A stretch of 64,000 bases of DNA. Origin: Rotaria socialis. Lineage: Eukaryota > Rotifera > Eurotatoria > Philodinida > Philodinidae. The DNA is taken from NCBI GenBank assembly GCA_905331475.1, contig CAJNYU010001497.1, positions 1 through 64,000 on the forward strand, in the 5' to 3' direction. The translations under genes and the position numbers were made by a program. The first letter of the stretch is position 1. Each line of letters begins with the position of its first letter. The notes under the pieces were generated by a model, which saw only the letters and a program-made list of their open reading frames with translations, ran no database searches and was not told the origin of the DNA. Of this stretch, positions 1 through 13,046 are shown piece by piece.

Positions 1-826
1 AGTCTGTGATGGTTTGTAGAGGCTTCATATATCATAATACAGGCTGTAATAGAGAAGCTCCACCGACCATCACTGGCAGTGATAGACAGATTCCAGAAAA
101 TCAGTTTGATCGTGTTTCACACTTTTAATCCCACAGGGATTGCGCTAAAACCTTTTTATTATTACAGACGTTAGCAACGAGTGCATGCTACCACTACAGA
201 AGCTAGCAACTAGTTTATGCTACTATTGCACTCATTACTTCTGTCAGCTAAAATAAACAGATGAAAATTTTAATCTTTTTTTTAAGCAAATACCTTAATC
301 TAGAGCTTGAATCCGCTTTAGTGTATTTACAATTCGCAACTTTTCCATTCACTGGGAAGCTTTTATGAAATTTTCGTTTATAAAAATGTATCAATTTCTC
401 ACCTAGTTATACGTAAAATATAAATTTCTCAATATTCTATATAACGTATTTGATCAACAATATCGATAGCTATATCCTGAATGCTGTTTAAACTATTATC
501 ATTCAGAATATTTCTCTATGAAACCACTAAACACTTCAGCATACCAAAATATTCTAAAAAAAACGTTTTTCTTATGTTCCCTCTAGTAATATTTCCTATT
601 GATAGATCCAATAAACTTCAAATGTTAAAAAGGTTTTATTATCTTATTTTTGAACAAAATATGATCTCACTACACTGAAAAAATAAAACTTCTGTTTGAT
701 CAGAATCTAACTGACCAAAGTATGTGAGTTCCACATTTTAGCCCCAACGGGGCTGCGCTGAAAAGCTTTTTTTTTTAAGAAATTCAAGAAAATTCCCCCG
801 ATTCTTTTGAAATGAAATTCTCGGGG

Positions 827-870
827 TGTGGGTGTGGGTGTGGGTGTGGGTGTGGGTGTGGGTGTGTGGG
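827..870 (+). repeat. interstitial telomere-type repeat (TGTGGG)n
   Basis: Six perfect head-to-tail TGTGGG units run from 827 to 862, followed by one offset unit (865-870) and degenerate TGCGTGGG-like units to about 888. TGTGGG is the telomeric repeat known from bdelloid rotifers, so this is best read as an interstitial telomeric tract. The frames reading through it (Thr-Pro, Val-Gly and Cys-Gly dipeptides) are artefacts. Shorter GGGTGTGGG scraps occur near 2350, 4680 and 27510. Confidence 0.75.
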
Positions 871-1219
871 TGCGTGGGTGCGTATGGGTCAGCAGAACAA
901 AACAGTCCAAACCCAGACGCCCACCCAAACCAATAGACACACCCTACCCTATGTTGCCTTTTCAAGAGTTCTCTCTAACGTCTATCAAGGTACAACTCAT
1001 CAAAGAAGAAAATAGCAGTGAAAAATATGAAAATACATTGTTTGGATAGAATGGAGATAAAGATCTTAATTGTATTCTTGATAATCCCCTCATCCGCATG
1101 AAAAACTTGCTTCGATAATAAAAACTACGACCGTGCAGTATGTACGGGTTCTCGCTAGTTATAATCATAATTATTCACATAAAATTTATCATACATACTG
1201 TGCAGTGCTATACTAATTG

Positions 1220-1289
1220 CAGTAGAACCTCCCTATAGGGCACACTTTTGAAAAGTCCGAAAGGTGTCCACTATAGAGAGGTTCCACTT
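1220..1289. mobile_element. pogo-like terminal-repeat hairpin
   Basis: About 70 bp with imperfect inverted ends: CAGTAGAACCTCCCTATAG on the left and, read on the other strand, AAGTGGAACCTCTCTATAG on the right. Ends beginning CAGTRGAACCTC are typical of pogo/Tigger elements of the Tc1/mariner superfamily. There is almost no internal sequence, so this would be a terminal-repeat-only relic. Confidence 0.45.
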
Positions 1290-2972
1290 TACTAGCAATC
1301 GGAGTTAGCAAAGACGAGTGGGAAATGTCTAAAAAGAACTACTTTCGAATACTCCTAGCTAAACTGATGGGTAGTAAGAAGTTCTGTTAGTAACAAAAAT
1401 CACCATCATAATTTCAGAAGACAGGCAACATTCTCCAGAAGATTCCGAAGAAAACTTAAAAGAAAATTAGTAAGTAAACTTTGAAGAAAGATCAATTTCT
1501 AGAGATGTAACATTATTATCCTTACGAAATTACAGTCCATTTCAACCGGTTCCAAGATTATAGAGACACATTGATATTTGTTGATACAGCTGTGTTATGA
1601 AGAAAGAAATTTACACATGCTCGTCTTGTACAAATATGACTGTCAATATACGTGTAGGTGGTGAGAGTGGAGCAAATTTCGTTTACCATCCCTTTCAAAT
1701 AGCTTTTGTACACAAGCAGTGATCATTCGATGAGAAAATAATCTCAAATACGTAATTGTATTTCAAAGAGTAAACTAAAATAAATATCCTATTAATCATT
1801 GCAAGACAATAGAATAATTTGAAAAAATATTTTTCGCTTCTCTTTCAAACTTGATGTTCAGTTAGATTGTAGGTGCTTAGTGGCCAGATTCACTTTTTAA
1901 AGTCATTTTTTTCCAAAATCATTTGGCTAATGATATGGAAATTCAATAAATCAAATTGAACTTTCCCTCAAAAAGAAATGTTAATACAGTTTCGTTACAA
2001 CGTCAGAATAACTATATACAAATTAAATAATAATCTAATTTTGATAAGGGAATAAGATTATCGTTCTATAAATGAATATCCTCAACGATTACAGTGTATC
2101 TGCGATATAATAATGCTTCTATTTCTACAAATGTTATCATTCTCATTTTTAAGACAATGAAATAAACGAGTTTCTTACTTTTATTTGTTGGAGTATTGAT
2201 TTCGACATCAGGTATCTGCAAGTATGAGATGTTTTGTAAAAGTCCGTCTTCTTATATAATTATTCACTTACGTTTTTGGTTACTGAAGCAATTTTTGTGT
2301 TAGTTTTTGTACTAGTAGTTGTGCCCATCTATGAATAAAATGAAATAGTTGGGTGTGGGTTTTGTATGATGAAGAGATCATCCGACTCACACACCCCAGA
2401 ATCAGCAGTCTAATAAGTGAATGTCTCAATTATTATAAATATGTTTACTGGCAGATATGCATCGAAACTTATTTTAACCAGATGACGTAATCGAACTAAC
2501 TCAAGTAAGGTGTATATTAAGGTTTTTCTCAAGTCCTTTCTGTATATTTGAAATTTAACTTGTTTAATTTTGAAGCTCATATTGTATCTGACTTCACGCC
2601 TTTCCATTGTCAAGCACCGGAAAAAAACACATTATAAATACTGGAAGGATGAGCTCTCACGAGATATATTACAGTTAGATTTTTATACTTAATATATATG
2701 TCACAGTATCAACTAATATATATATATATAAAATCCTCCGACACATAATCTCCAATCAAATGGCAGATATTGAAAATGTTATTGTAATAAAAATGGATTG
2801 CTCAGAGAAATGTAGAGCGGTCTATAACCTTTTAGAACTACCCGTAGATGCACACTACAAGTTACTTCGTAGTCTATGTCGAAATGCCTATAAGGATAGC
2901 TTTTAACCATCGAACGGTCTTCAGACAATGGTATCCAAGACCTTGGCGAAGAAAAACATATATGATGGGCAT

Positions 2973-3220
2973 TAGGGATGGTACGCTAACGTTAATTTTA
3001 AATTAACGTTAACTAAAACCGTTAACCGTTAATATTAACGGATTAACGCTTTGAGCAAAACCGTTAACCGTTGATACTAACGGTTAACGGTTTCAGTTAA
3101 CGTTATTATTAATGTTAACGGTTTTGCTCAAATCGTTAATCCGTTAATATTAACGGTTAAAGCTTTTAGTTAATTAACGCCGTTTATTAACTCGAATTAA
3201 ATTAAATGGTCCACCCCTAA
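2973..3220. mobile_element. hAT-like MITE, AT-rich foldback
   Basis: A 248-bp non-coding element begins TAGGGATGG and ends CCACCCCTAA, so the ends are inverted repeats of hAT type. The 8-mer ATGGGCAT is present directly on both sides (2965-2972 and 3221-3228), as expected for an hAT 8-bp target-site duplication. The interior is a long palindrome of TTAACGTTAA and CCGTTAA motifs that can fold back on itself. The exact end is ambiguous by one base. Confidence 0.75.
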
Positions 3221-3228
3221 ATGGGCAT

Positions 3229-4274
3229 AGGTCACTCATACCCTTCCTATCACATTTTCTAGTGACCAGAGCCATTTTTTCTGGAATCCATTGTCATCGA
3301 TAAACGTTTTTACGACTTTAAAAATAGAATTCGTTAGAGGTTAACTTCAGATAGGTAGTCCCACTGAATTCCATATACATGTAATCTTCTTAATGAGTCA
3401 GGTATCAATTAGAAATAGAGGTGTGTTGTGTCTATGCAAATTGAAAATATTTTCAAGGTTCTTTGAATACATCTGCAAAAACTACACAGTAAAATACAAA
3501 ATACCTATATGAATTCAGGAAGGAATTTCTATTGAACAGAAAATCGAACATTTTCTTAAAAAAAGGAGTTTATTTAAAATTGATGACATTTAGCATCATT
3601 TTAGTGATGTATGTGGATGCTACTTCACTGAAATAAAACTAAAGAATATTCCAAAAAAAGATATCTCGTCATAGTCATATGATGAATAAATCAATGGACA
3701 ACCCATACGAATCAAGTAGTTAACAGAAACACAGTAGAATCGAAGAAAAGAAAAAGTATTCATCTCAACATGTGAATAAGAGACAAAGTCATATAAATAA
3801 ACATTCACGAACTTGAAATATTTTTGAAATGACGATATGACAGTATAAAAATTATAATAAACCACGTTACTCAGAATATTGAATTATTTAAAATCGTTGA
3901 CAATCGTGATATCTTAACTAACACTACCGCTTTATATTATACAATAACAATTCATAAAAAGTCGCTCTCTTTGTCAGTATCTTCATCATCATCTTTCTAT
4001 TTGCATTCGCTTATCTGATAAGAGCATGTTGCTTTAAATGTGTTGTGTAACTATCTCATGATTCACAGCATAAAATATTCAAGTAATGGATGGCTACTGG
4101 GAAAGAAAAATAAGATGGTATACTCCCATGTTTAAAGCGAAACATTTTCAAGTACAGAGATTGAATAAAAGAAAGGTGAGTATTTTCGGAATCATTCTTG
4201 CTAGGAACTAGATAGAGACGTGCAATTTTCATCGTTTAACAGTGAAAAAACGAAACTGCATCGAAATGTCTATA
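3229..4274. other. gene-free AT-rich stretch
   Basis: No recognisable coding or RNA feature. The 81-codon minus-strand frame at 3620-3865 is low-complexity in composition and matches no family I know. Confidence 0.6.
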
Positions 4275-4591
4275 CCCAGGTCGAGCAATCCGACAGTAGG
4301 CACCTATCGGGACCCACCTGATCCGACTGGAATCCAATAGGATTTTATCGGATCCTATCAGATCTTACAGAATTATTGTTGGATTCCGGGTCGAGGAATC
4401 GATGTCGGATCCTCAGTGTCGGATTCCTATGAATTCCAACGAAAAACCGTTGAATGTCATCGGAAGTTCATAGGATTCCGACACTGAGGATCCGACATTG
4501 ATTCCTCGACCCGGAATCCTATAGGGCTCTGTCGGATGGTAGGATACTATCAAGTTCCTATCAGATCCGGCGTGGGATTTCTCGACCTGGG
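4275..4591. mobile_element. foldback MITE with TA target duplication
   Basis: The outer ends CCCAGGTCGAG and CTCGACCTGGG are inverted repeats, each flanked by TA. Inside, two arms of about 52 bp (4381-4433 and 4467-4519) are almost perfect reverse complements separated by a 33-base loop, and smaller variants of the same GGATCC/GGATTCC words recur. It has no coding capacity. The TA flanks suggest mobilisation by a Tc1/mariner-type transposase, but the family is not certain. Confidence 0.65.
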
Positions 4592-4593
4592 TA

Positions 4594-4946
4594 GTAGATT
4601 TTTTCGAAAGTTTTCTCAGAGGCTTCCCACTAAGTTTCCAAATCAGAAAGTACGCCGTAATTTAAATGGCTTGAGAGTGTGTGGGTGTGGGTGTAGGTTT
4701 GAATATTTGCTCGATCTATGCCGACACCTCCCACACCCGCTAAATAAAATATCATTATTTCCTTACTTTTATTAGTTTAAAACTACGGTATATGTATAAT
4801 ATATAAGGAAATAAGATAAGTAGCATGCACAATGAAGGTTAACCTTCTGTTATATAGCAAGGTAAGAAATAAAATACACTAAAGGAGAAAAAATAATTTC
4901 ATTGTTTTTTCTGTTCGGCTGGTATATATATTTATAATCCATCTTT
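4594..4946. other. short intergenic stretch
   Basis: Contains one GTGTGGGTGTGGGTGTAGG scrap near 4679. It leads into the 3' end of the lipid-transfer gene. Confidence 0.5.
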
Positions 4947-7900
4947 TCATACAGCTATTGCTTGAGTAACTAATAACCGTAGACTAAGTCCACTCTTTGT
5001 ACCTCGTTGAACAAAATTTTCACAAAATTCTTGTTCATCCTAATGTCTTAGAAGAAAATAAAAAACAATTTTCAAAAGACTAAAACAAGAAAGTAAAACT
5101 CACAGTATCGTCACTAGCACATTCCGGAATTGATGGTACAATTTCTTTTGTTTGATCATGTGTTGCAGCTGGACAGTCTCGTACTAACCAGCGACTAAGA
5201 TTTGCATGTCCTTTACCACTACGATCACGTACATCGCCGAATGCTCCATCAACAAGCCCACCTAATTACATACAAAAAACAAACCTAAACTTGAAAATTT
5301 ATTTTTTCAAACTAACAATAATACATCGTTACATTAAGAGTAGAATAGTATCCTCGATTACAAAGTTGAACACGACCAGTAGTTGAACATTCATTTTCTT
5401 TTATTCCAATTAGATTCAGTAATACTGAATAAACTTTACCATAGATAAAACGAAATGAAAATTGTAAACCGCTAAAGTCGTGTGTTAAGACATAATCGCT
5501 ACGAAGATCGATAATATCTCCCGTATTTGCAATGACAGCATTGAATTCTGGTGTTAATGATGGATTACGTTTAAATAAACGTTTAGGAAATGTACGTACG
5601 GGTTTTGAGTAATGTTGAAATGTTTCACTACGCGTTTGAAAACGATCTTTTATGATACAATTCAATGTAAATAGTCCTCGTTCACGGTATTTAAGTAAGG
5701 TACCCATTAAAAGTATTAATTTATTTTTTTCACTATAGTTGCCTGGTCGACGACCGATGGGATATAAGATTTCAGAATTTGTATCATTCATAGATGCCTA
5801 AAAGATGAAGAATAATCAAAATAATTATTTTGATAGAATAATTAGTTAACCTTCGGTAAATGTCGAATAGCATTTTGAACACGTTCTCGAATAGATTCTC
5901 GTCGTTGATTAATACGTTGTGAAATTTGTTGCATATTACTGATCAATAATTTCGATGAATCACCTAATTTTTTAAATACTTTTGCCAGTTGAGCATCAGC
6001 TGCTGCAGCAACTGCATTTGAATCAATATCAGCAACTAATACTCGAAACCATTTATTATCATCACCTTTGCTTGCATCATCAATAGCTTTAAATATAGTT
6101 TTCCATTGCTCGGAATTTTGTTTCGCTACTTGTTCAAATGATGCCAATAGTTTTCGAACGAAGTTAACTATGCGTTCATCGATATTTTTTTGGTCAATTT
6201 TCGGTAAGAAACGATCAAGAACTTTTTCCGATGCACTTAATAAAGATTGTACTATTTCCATACGACGTGTTTGAAATCGTTGCGATAAATCTTTAAGACG
6301 ATTATTATTAAGAATATCTTCTATACGACTACGCCAGAATTCTTCACGTTGAACATGACGTTCGCCAAGAATAGCAGAGACACGATCAGATGCTTCAGTA
6401 TATGTCGGATATTTAGTAAAGAATTCAAATAAACCGAAACGAGTACTAAAAGAAGCATATTGTTGTACAGATTAGTTCACCTCACACGGGTAACTTACGT
6501 TAGTTTTCGCAAGAAGCTATTTTCTGGTTCTTTGCTCCATGCTGTAAATATTTATATAAGACATCTTTTTACACAATAGATAGTACACGTTTTCGTGAAA
6601 GTTGAATAAATTCAGCAAGATTTGTTCCCATGTCGCTCAAACCGCTCGAAAACCGGCGGTTGGTGAAAGAAAAATCGAATGATAAACTTACTCGAAGTTG
6701 TTTAACTGCTTGAACATTCCGATAGCCTAGACTGTGAAGAAAATAAATTGAACCAACTTGATATGCATAATTTCGATCTAATTCCAAATCAGTTATTTGT
6801 GTTTTACCACCATCGAATGAATGACTAATCGTCGATATTAATCGATTTTCATTCCATTTATTTGTTGCTAATTGTACACTATTTCCATTTGCATCATTCA
6901 CAATTCGAATTGAATAACTTTCTGGTAATTGAATATTTTCAAGATGAGTTTTCCAATGTTGAACATTATAAATTGTTAATGGTGCATCACCAATTTGTAA
7001 TTTATATGATTTCTTAACTGTTTCTAAACCGAATAGACCATTGTGTGAACCTATTTTACCAAGAGCTTGCGATACTGAAATTAAAATATAAGAATCCAAT
7101 TGAATTCTAAATAGTGGTTCTTGCGATTTTGGTGATTCATCGTCGATATCGTAGGATGGTCGATTTACATTACGTAACGATGGTATATAGCGACGAATTC
7201 GTTCAACCTCAACGGTTATTTTGACATAATCTCGCTTTTGAGGATATATTTCACAAAGTGAAACAGTATTTGATTTATAATCCGCAGCAAGTCTAGAAAT
7301 AATCAAAGGGTACTCATATTGATTTCGCTTTAAAATTTCAATAGGAAAATTACTTAAGTTCAATATTGGCAGGTAAAAATCGAATTTTATATCCCTGAAA
7401 ATCAGCTCTTGAAGACGTAATACGTAGAACTTCTTGATCTTTTTGTTTAACAATAATTGTTGGTAATACTCCGACTTGATATTTCATATTCCATGAAGTT
7501 ACAAGTGTATAATAAGTAGTTTCAATTTCTCCGGTTGTGAAGTTCATCGCCGTTTCATATCCAATACGTTCACCTGTAAATCGATTTAAATCCACTATAA
7601 ATTTCTTTTTGTGAGCTATAGGATCAATATCAATTGTTAAGTTTGTTCGTTCGCCTTGACAATTCATTGAATAACTATCACCATACGATTGGTTAACATC
7701 ACACTTATATGTTTTTTTAGCTGTACTATCATTTGCATTAAATGAATATTTTAAAACACCATTAAAACTTGTTTTCGAATGAATTGTTTCATCATATTTA
7801 ATCGATATTGGATTTTGTTGTGGAATATTTACTTTTAAATTCAGACTCATCGGTTTTTCATCAATTCGTTTTTGATATGAAAGATCAATATCAATAGCCT

Positions 7901-10900
7901 CTTCTCTTAAACGATTTAAATCAAATTTAACTGTATGTGGACCTAATGTTGGATCATGTTTTAAATCTAAATTTAATGTACCATCATACGTTACTTGACC
8001 GAGTGGATTCGACAAACGTGGATCAGCGGCTAATTGAAGACGTTGTATCAACATATTATTTGCTTTGATATTAAATGTAGTTGTTTGACACACACCATAA
8101 ATAACATATGATGGATTATTTGAACAACTAAAAGAATCACTTGACCAAACAATAACAGGCAGACCTTTACGTTCAACATTAACATTAAATTTACGTTGAA
8201 ATTGCCCGGAACGTTTATCAGTTATTTTTTGATTGAAGCGAATATCTGTTGCGCCAGATTTTTGTCCTGTTTTCATATCGTTTAATGAAGTTTGAATTTG
8301 AACATCATTCCATTTGCCATCTTCTTTATCAACTGAGCTTGAAAAATTGAATGCACCGCGTTTGTTCGGTTTTAAGATTTTTCCTTCGATATTTGTTTTC
8401 GAACTAAAATCAGCATCACGTACACGACCAGTATGTGAATGATCAATTGAAAGTTCAACATGATTGGGAACTTTAATGTCTAATTTACCAGCGTCACGAC
8501 CCCAGCTTACATCAAATGTGCCTTTACTCTCCGAACTACTAGTACCTGTTCGAACGGTAATATCACCTTTATAACAACGATAATATTTACCAGTTGCAGT
8601 ACATTTTTTAGTATCAATATCTGACATAGTTGTTTCTAGTCCATCCGTCCGTTCCGTATGTCCTGTAAGTGAATCATTGTCTAAACCGATATCCATTTCG
8701 TATGTATAATCTTGATTATCGGTTGTATTTAAAAGACCCCGTACAATAACTTGATGTTGTTTAAATAGAGCATACAATGAATTTTGAAATTCTTTTCCGT
8801 AAAAATTTGTACTGATTGTAGCACTAACTTGACTGACTAATCGAGGATTGTATTGAGCAGTTAATGAACTATGCGTGGCAATATCATTACTAATACGTAA
8901 AGCTTCGACTAGATGAAGTGATGTATTTAGGGAACCTTTCGAATGGAGGTAGAAGCTAATTGGAGCTATATTCTATTAGAAAAAAGAACTGAATCGAACA
9001 AAAACAAAAAACAGATTTCATTTATCTTACTGTTGAAGCAATTTTAAATCCAGCGGATCCCTCAGCTGTTAAACTATGATTTTTATTGAATAGTGGTAAA
9101 TTGTAGAAAATGCGAAATGCGGTTAAATTCGATAATGGAGTACCGAATTCAAAATGAATTCCAAATTCCTGTGGTAATTTCATTTTTCCAATATGATTTT
9201 CTCGATCCATGGTGAATTCTCCGATAATACTCAATGGATTTGACGATATTTGTGGGCTCACTAATGAAAATGCAATTTTTTTCGTTTTCGATGAAGAAAT
9301 AAAACCAATTGAATGTTTATGTAATAAATCTGAATTGCGTTTTAATAAACCGAATGAATGTGATCCTGCATCTGATGACATATCTATTTTCGAAAGAGCG
9401 TGTAAACTATCTCCATTAGCACGTAAATATTCAATTTCATTATCTATACGGATGTGCCGTTTTTCGGAAAGAGATGCATCCAGTAGAGCATAGTGTGCAA
9501 AAACTGGTTTAGCAATTAATCTTGATTCAAGAAAAGTAAAAGCAAAAGAACTAAAAACACCGGTTTCTAATAATCTTACAGCTTTTAAATCGTGTGCTAT
9601 ATATGGCAGGTATTTAAATGGTAATGCAAATGAAATGTGTGTTTGTATTGTATTATCACCAGTGAGATTACGATAAATAAAAGCATTTAAATTAATTTCT
9701 TTTAATTTTTTATTTGTTCGAATAGCGATTGAATTCCATGTTTCGAATTTGCCTGATTGTTTTGTTAGATTACCATCAAGAACAATTAATTGAAATAATT
9801 TATGTTTAGGTGCTTTTAATTTAATATCGTAAAAAGTTATTAATGATTTTGGTGAATCTTTCTTAGGTTGTTTATCAAAGCGAAGATTCAAATCGAGTTC
9901 CATATCATTTTTATCTTCGACAAGATTCGTATCGAAATCCCAATGTGATTTAAACGTATACGATCGTAGACAAACATCGAAAGTACCCGCGTACCTGGAA
10001 CTTGTATTTGTTTGTTGTCCAATTGTAATTCAGATTTACTTGTACCAGAAAATACATGACCATGAGTAATTTTTTCAACTTGTGCATGATATGCAAATAA
10101 TCCGGAACGTTGGCGGCGAGGTAAATTGTATTGAAATTTATAATTGACTTCATTGAGTAATTGAAAATCAAGATCAGATAATACATCAAATGCAAATTGA
10201 CGTGGTATGTCAGGAAATAATTTATCTGTATCGACAACAAAATGAATCTTATTGTTGATGTCAAGAGTTGGTGGCAGCATTGTAGGTCCTAGGCAAAAAC
10301 AAAATGAGAGAGACGATGATATCTTTTAAAGTATTAGAAAAAGAAAACTATGAAATCAAACCTTTTTTCGATGATTCCGAACTCTTTCGGTGTCGATAAT
10401 CAAGAAGAAAATTAAAAACATTTGATTTTGTTTTAACTTGAACTTTAAAATTAGCTTCCGGTGATGCTAGACGTTTTCCTTCATTAGTTGCTCGTACTGA
10501 GCGTCTTGTACAATCGATTTCGATTGTTTCTTGTGCCGGTTGATTACGTGTTATCAGTAAATAATCAAGTGAACTCTGTAGTGTTGCATTCGATAAATCA
10601 ATGGCACGAGTGAAATCTGTTTTGAGATTGAACAGCTTCATGGATACATCACTAGCTGGTGTTCGTAATGAAACATGGGATGCAATATTACAATTATTTT
10701 GAGTTGCTTCTTTATTTGTTTTACGTTCATAAAAAAATTCGTATCCGACAGCTGATGACCCTTGACCTAATTTATATAAACGTTGTAATTCAATACGTTT
10801 ATGATTGTCATCACGTTCGAACGATAATTTTCCATTGCATGATGCATCACCAAGATCAAAATCTCCATTGAAATGAAATTTTTTTGAATTCGGTTTGTAT

Positions 10901-11677
10901 AAATCCCCACGAACTAATGAAACGATTACAAATTGAATATGGGATTTTCATGAAAAACAAAAGCTTACATTGAACTTTAAATAATTTAGCTTTATCGGGT
11001 GTTGTTAAACTAAAATTAGCTGTAAGACCTTGTCCACGATTTGGTAGAATATCAGTTGTTAATGTTACGACTTCTTTTTTGCTTGCAATATCAAAAAGTT
11101 TACTTTCGAATTTAAAACCATCGTTATTAATTGCCAATGTCCCAGATATTGTCATTAATTCGTTGTTGTCACTTGAATATACTGTACCACTGAATGTCTC
11201 ACCTGTTTGTGTACCTATTATGTATAATAGAATAAGAAGAAATGTCCTGTTTTTTGTTTTGTTTTACCTTTCACATTGAACAATTTCATGCCAGTTAAAA
11301 CTTTAATATCGAATTTATTGCCATCTTTTGTAGCAGACAAACCCAAACCTAAAAACAAAACGACGTCTAAACGTATGCACGAGTCTATTTCAATATACCT
11401 GGATAGGATTGATTTGTGCCGACTTTTTCAATGATGACTTCATATTGTGGTGCTTCTTGAGCATTAAAACGCCAACCAAGACGCCAGTTTTTGATTGATG
11501 GATCTCTGTTGACAGTTACCTAAAGGTGAAAGTTTGATTTCTGGATAAAGAATGTTCATTTTAATAGTTACACTTACAGTTAATGGATATGAATTTCGTT
11601 TGCCGAATTGAATTGAACGGAAAGGGTTAAGTTCTAAGCATACGCGTACGCCTAATGTACGCGTTGCATATTGGAAG
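4947..11677 (-). CDS. large lipid transfer protein (apolipophorin/vitellogenin type), 3' part
   Basis: Multi-exon gene for a secreted lipoprotein scaffold. Exons read by eye, with GT-AG junctions and matching phases in most cases: 11677-11578, 11519-11399, 11348-11268, 11214-10969, 10913-10362, 10288-9031, 8972-7354, 7293-6589, 6541-6499, 6445-5851, 5797-5317, 5261-5104 and 5039-4947. The product is rich in amphipathic beta strands, as in the lipid-binding half of apolipophorins. A charged helical segment follows (5851-6445), and then a vWD-like region with YVLTHDF and a downstream YCGLVDGAFGD across the last splice junctions. One base appears to be missing near 9988-9992, where reading switches from VPGT to GTFDVCLRSY. 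The N-terminal lipid-transfer domain is absent. The 6589/6541 junction uses a weak donor. Family call is fairly sure; whether the gene works is doubtful. Confidence 0.7.
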
Positions 11678-11699
11678 CTAGGCAGAAATAGAATTCTTT

Positions 11700-12600
11700 A
11701 CTCCGTTGCAAATAGGTTTGAATTCGGTTTAAGAAGGTTAAACTCACGTGTACGTCCTTGACTATTGGCTTCCATTTTATATTCAAATGGAACGTATAAT
11801 AGAATACCGATTTCGATTGTTTCACCAACAGTGGTCAATGGTGATGATACTTCACGTTAAAGTTTCAATGAAAAACTTAATCTAAAAAAAAGAAACGTTT
11901 TTTTTTCGTGCTCATAAAAATTTCAAACTGACACTGATCGGCTTGTCATTGAATATACTCCTAGTCCAGCGTCATTTTGAGTACTTGTTAAATCAGCAAG
12001 TTTGGCAACTTGTGCTGATTTATATAATCCCAAACCATTAGCAACTCCTGATACAGCACCGCTTTATAAAGGTATACGAATGATAGGATCTTTGGCGCGC
12101 AGATCCGTACCAAATAATCTCAAATAGAGATGAACAGATGGATTAGTATCTTGTTCTTTTTTTTATCATAAGTCTATGAAAACAAACAAAAGTTTTTATT
12201 TGTTTTGAGATTCAAAATTTACTCACATCTTGATGTTGCTTTAAACTAGATGGTAAATTAGTCTTAAGTTGACTTTTTTCATCTTCATTAAGACTTTTAT
12301 TCAATTCATCTAATCGTAAGAAATAGTCAGCAAAATTCCAATCAAGATTTTCACTGATTATCGCAACATCAACCCATGGTAAACGAAGTGGTTCATGGCG
12401 AAGACGAGGGCTTGATAATTTTTACGAAGTGGTATTTCAAGTCGAATTTGTCGCGAAGATAATGTGGTTTGTTCTAAAAATTGTTTTCTATTGTTATGAT
12501 TTACACGAATTTGTGTAGCAAGTCCACGTAAAGGGCATAAAGAATTAAGTGATGAATATTTAAGAGAGGCTCCGCCAGACCATCGAGAATTCACATAACA
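11700..12600 (-). pseudogene. decayed 5' segment of the lipid transfer protein gene
   Basis: This continues the same gene upstream but is broken repeatedly. Recognisable stretches are RWSGGASLKYSSLN, LPWVDVAIISENLDWNFADY, VHLYLRLFGTDLRAKDPI and VPFEYKMEANSQGRT, similar to the central part of apolipophorins. I see a frame change near 12418 in an A-rich run, another in the A8 run near 12165, an in-frame TAA at 12064-12066, another TAA at 11857-11859, and incompatible phases at the next junctions. No start codon, signal peptide or vitellogenin N-domain precedes it. Homology simply stops near 12600, a few hundred bases from the transposon. Confidence 0.65.
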
Positions 12601-13046
12601 TGGTCAAATTTCAAATCCAACTCTAACTATGTTTATTCGATAGCCCATATTGAGAAACCTATACAGTAAAAATTTTAGACCGAAAAAATGTTTTTTCGCC
12701 GAAATATAAGATTTTCGAAAAAATGTTTTTTTTCAGTTTACTAAAAAACCAGTCAAGTGGTCTTTTTCTTTTTTCTCAGCCATTTCACTATCAATTGTTT
12801 TGAGCGACGTCTCATTAGAAGGAGAAAAGAAAACTCAACAAGATGAGCTGTTTTTTAGTCCGGTACGTGATATTTAGGATCCCTAAAAAATTTAAAAACC
12901 CTTTTAGGAAAAACTGAGTTTTGAGGTTTTTCATAAAAATTGTAATCGTAGAATTTTATCCCACAAATTTTATTAGTCTATCTTGTAGAGAATTGAATTC
13001 TCTACAAAATGAGCTATAGATTGTATTTATGAAAGGCGGGCGAGTT

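Larger units (their letters stand above)
1..2972. other. gene-free AT-rich stretch
   Basis: I see no convincing gene here. The short open frames lack codon structure or recognisable motifs. The stretch holds the TGTGGG tract near 830 and a small pogo-like hairpin near 1220 (listed separately), and a short TA run near 2720. Confidence 0.7.

Noticed and set aside
827..888. CRISPR-like array
   Set aside because: Units of 6 bp in direct tandem with no spacers.
707..1049. Four overlapping open frames on both strands at the TGTGGG tract
   Set aside because: They are translations of the simple repeat (Thr-Pro/Thr-His on one strand, Gly-Cys/Gly-Val on the other).
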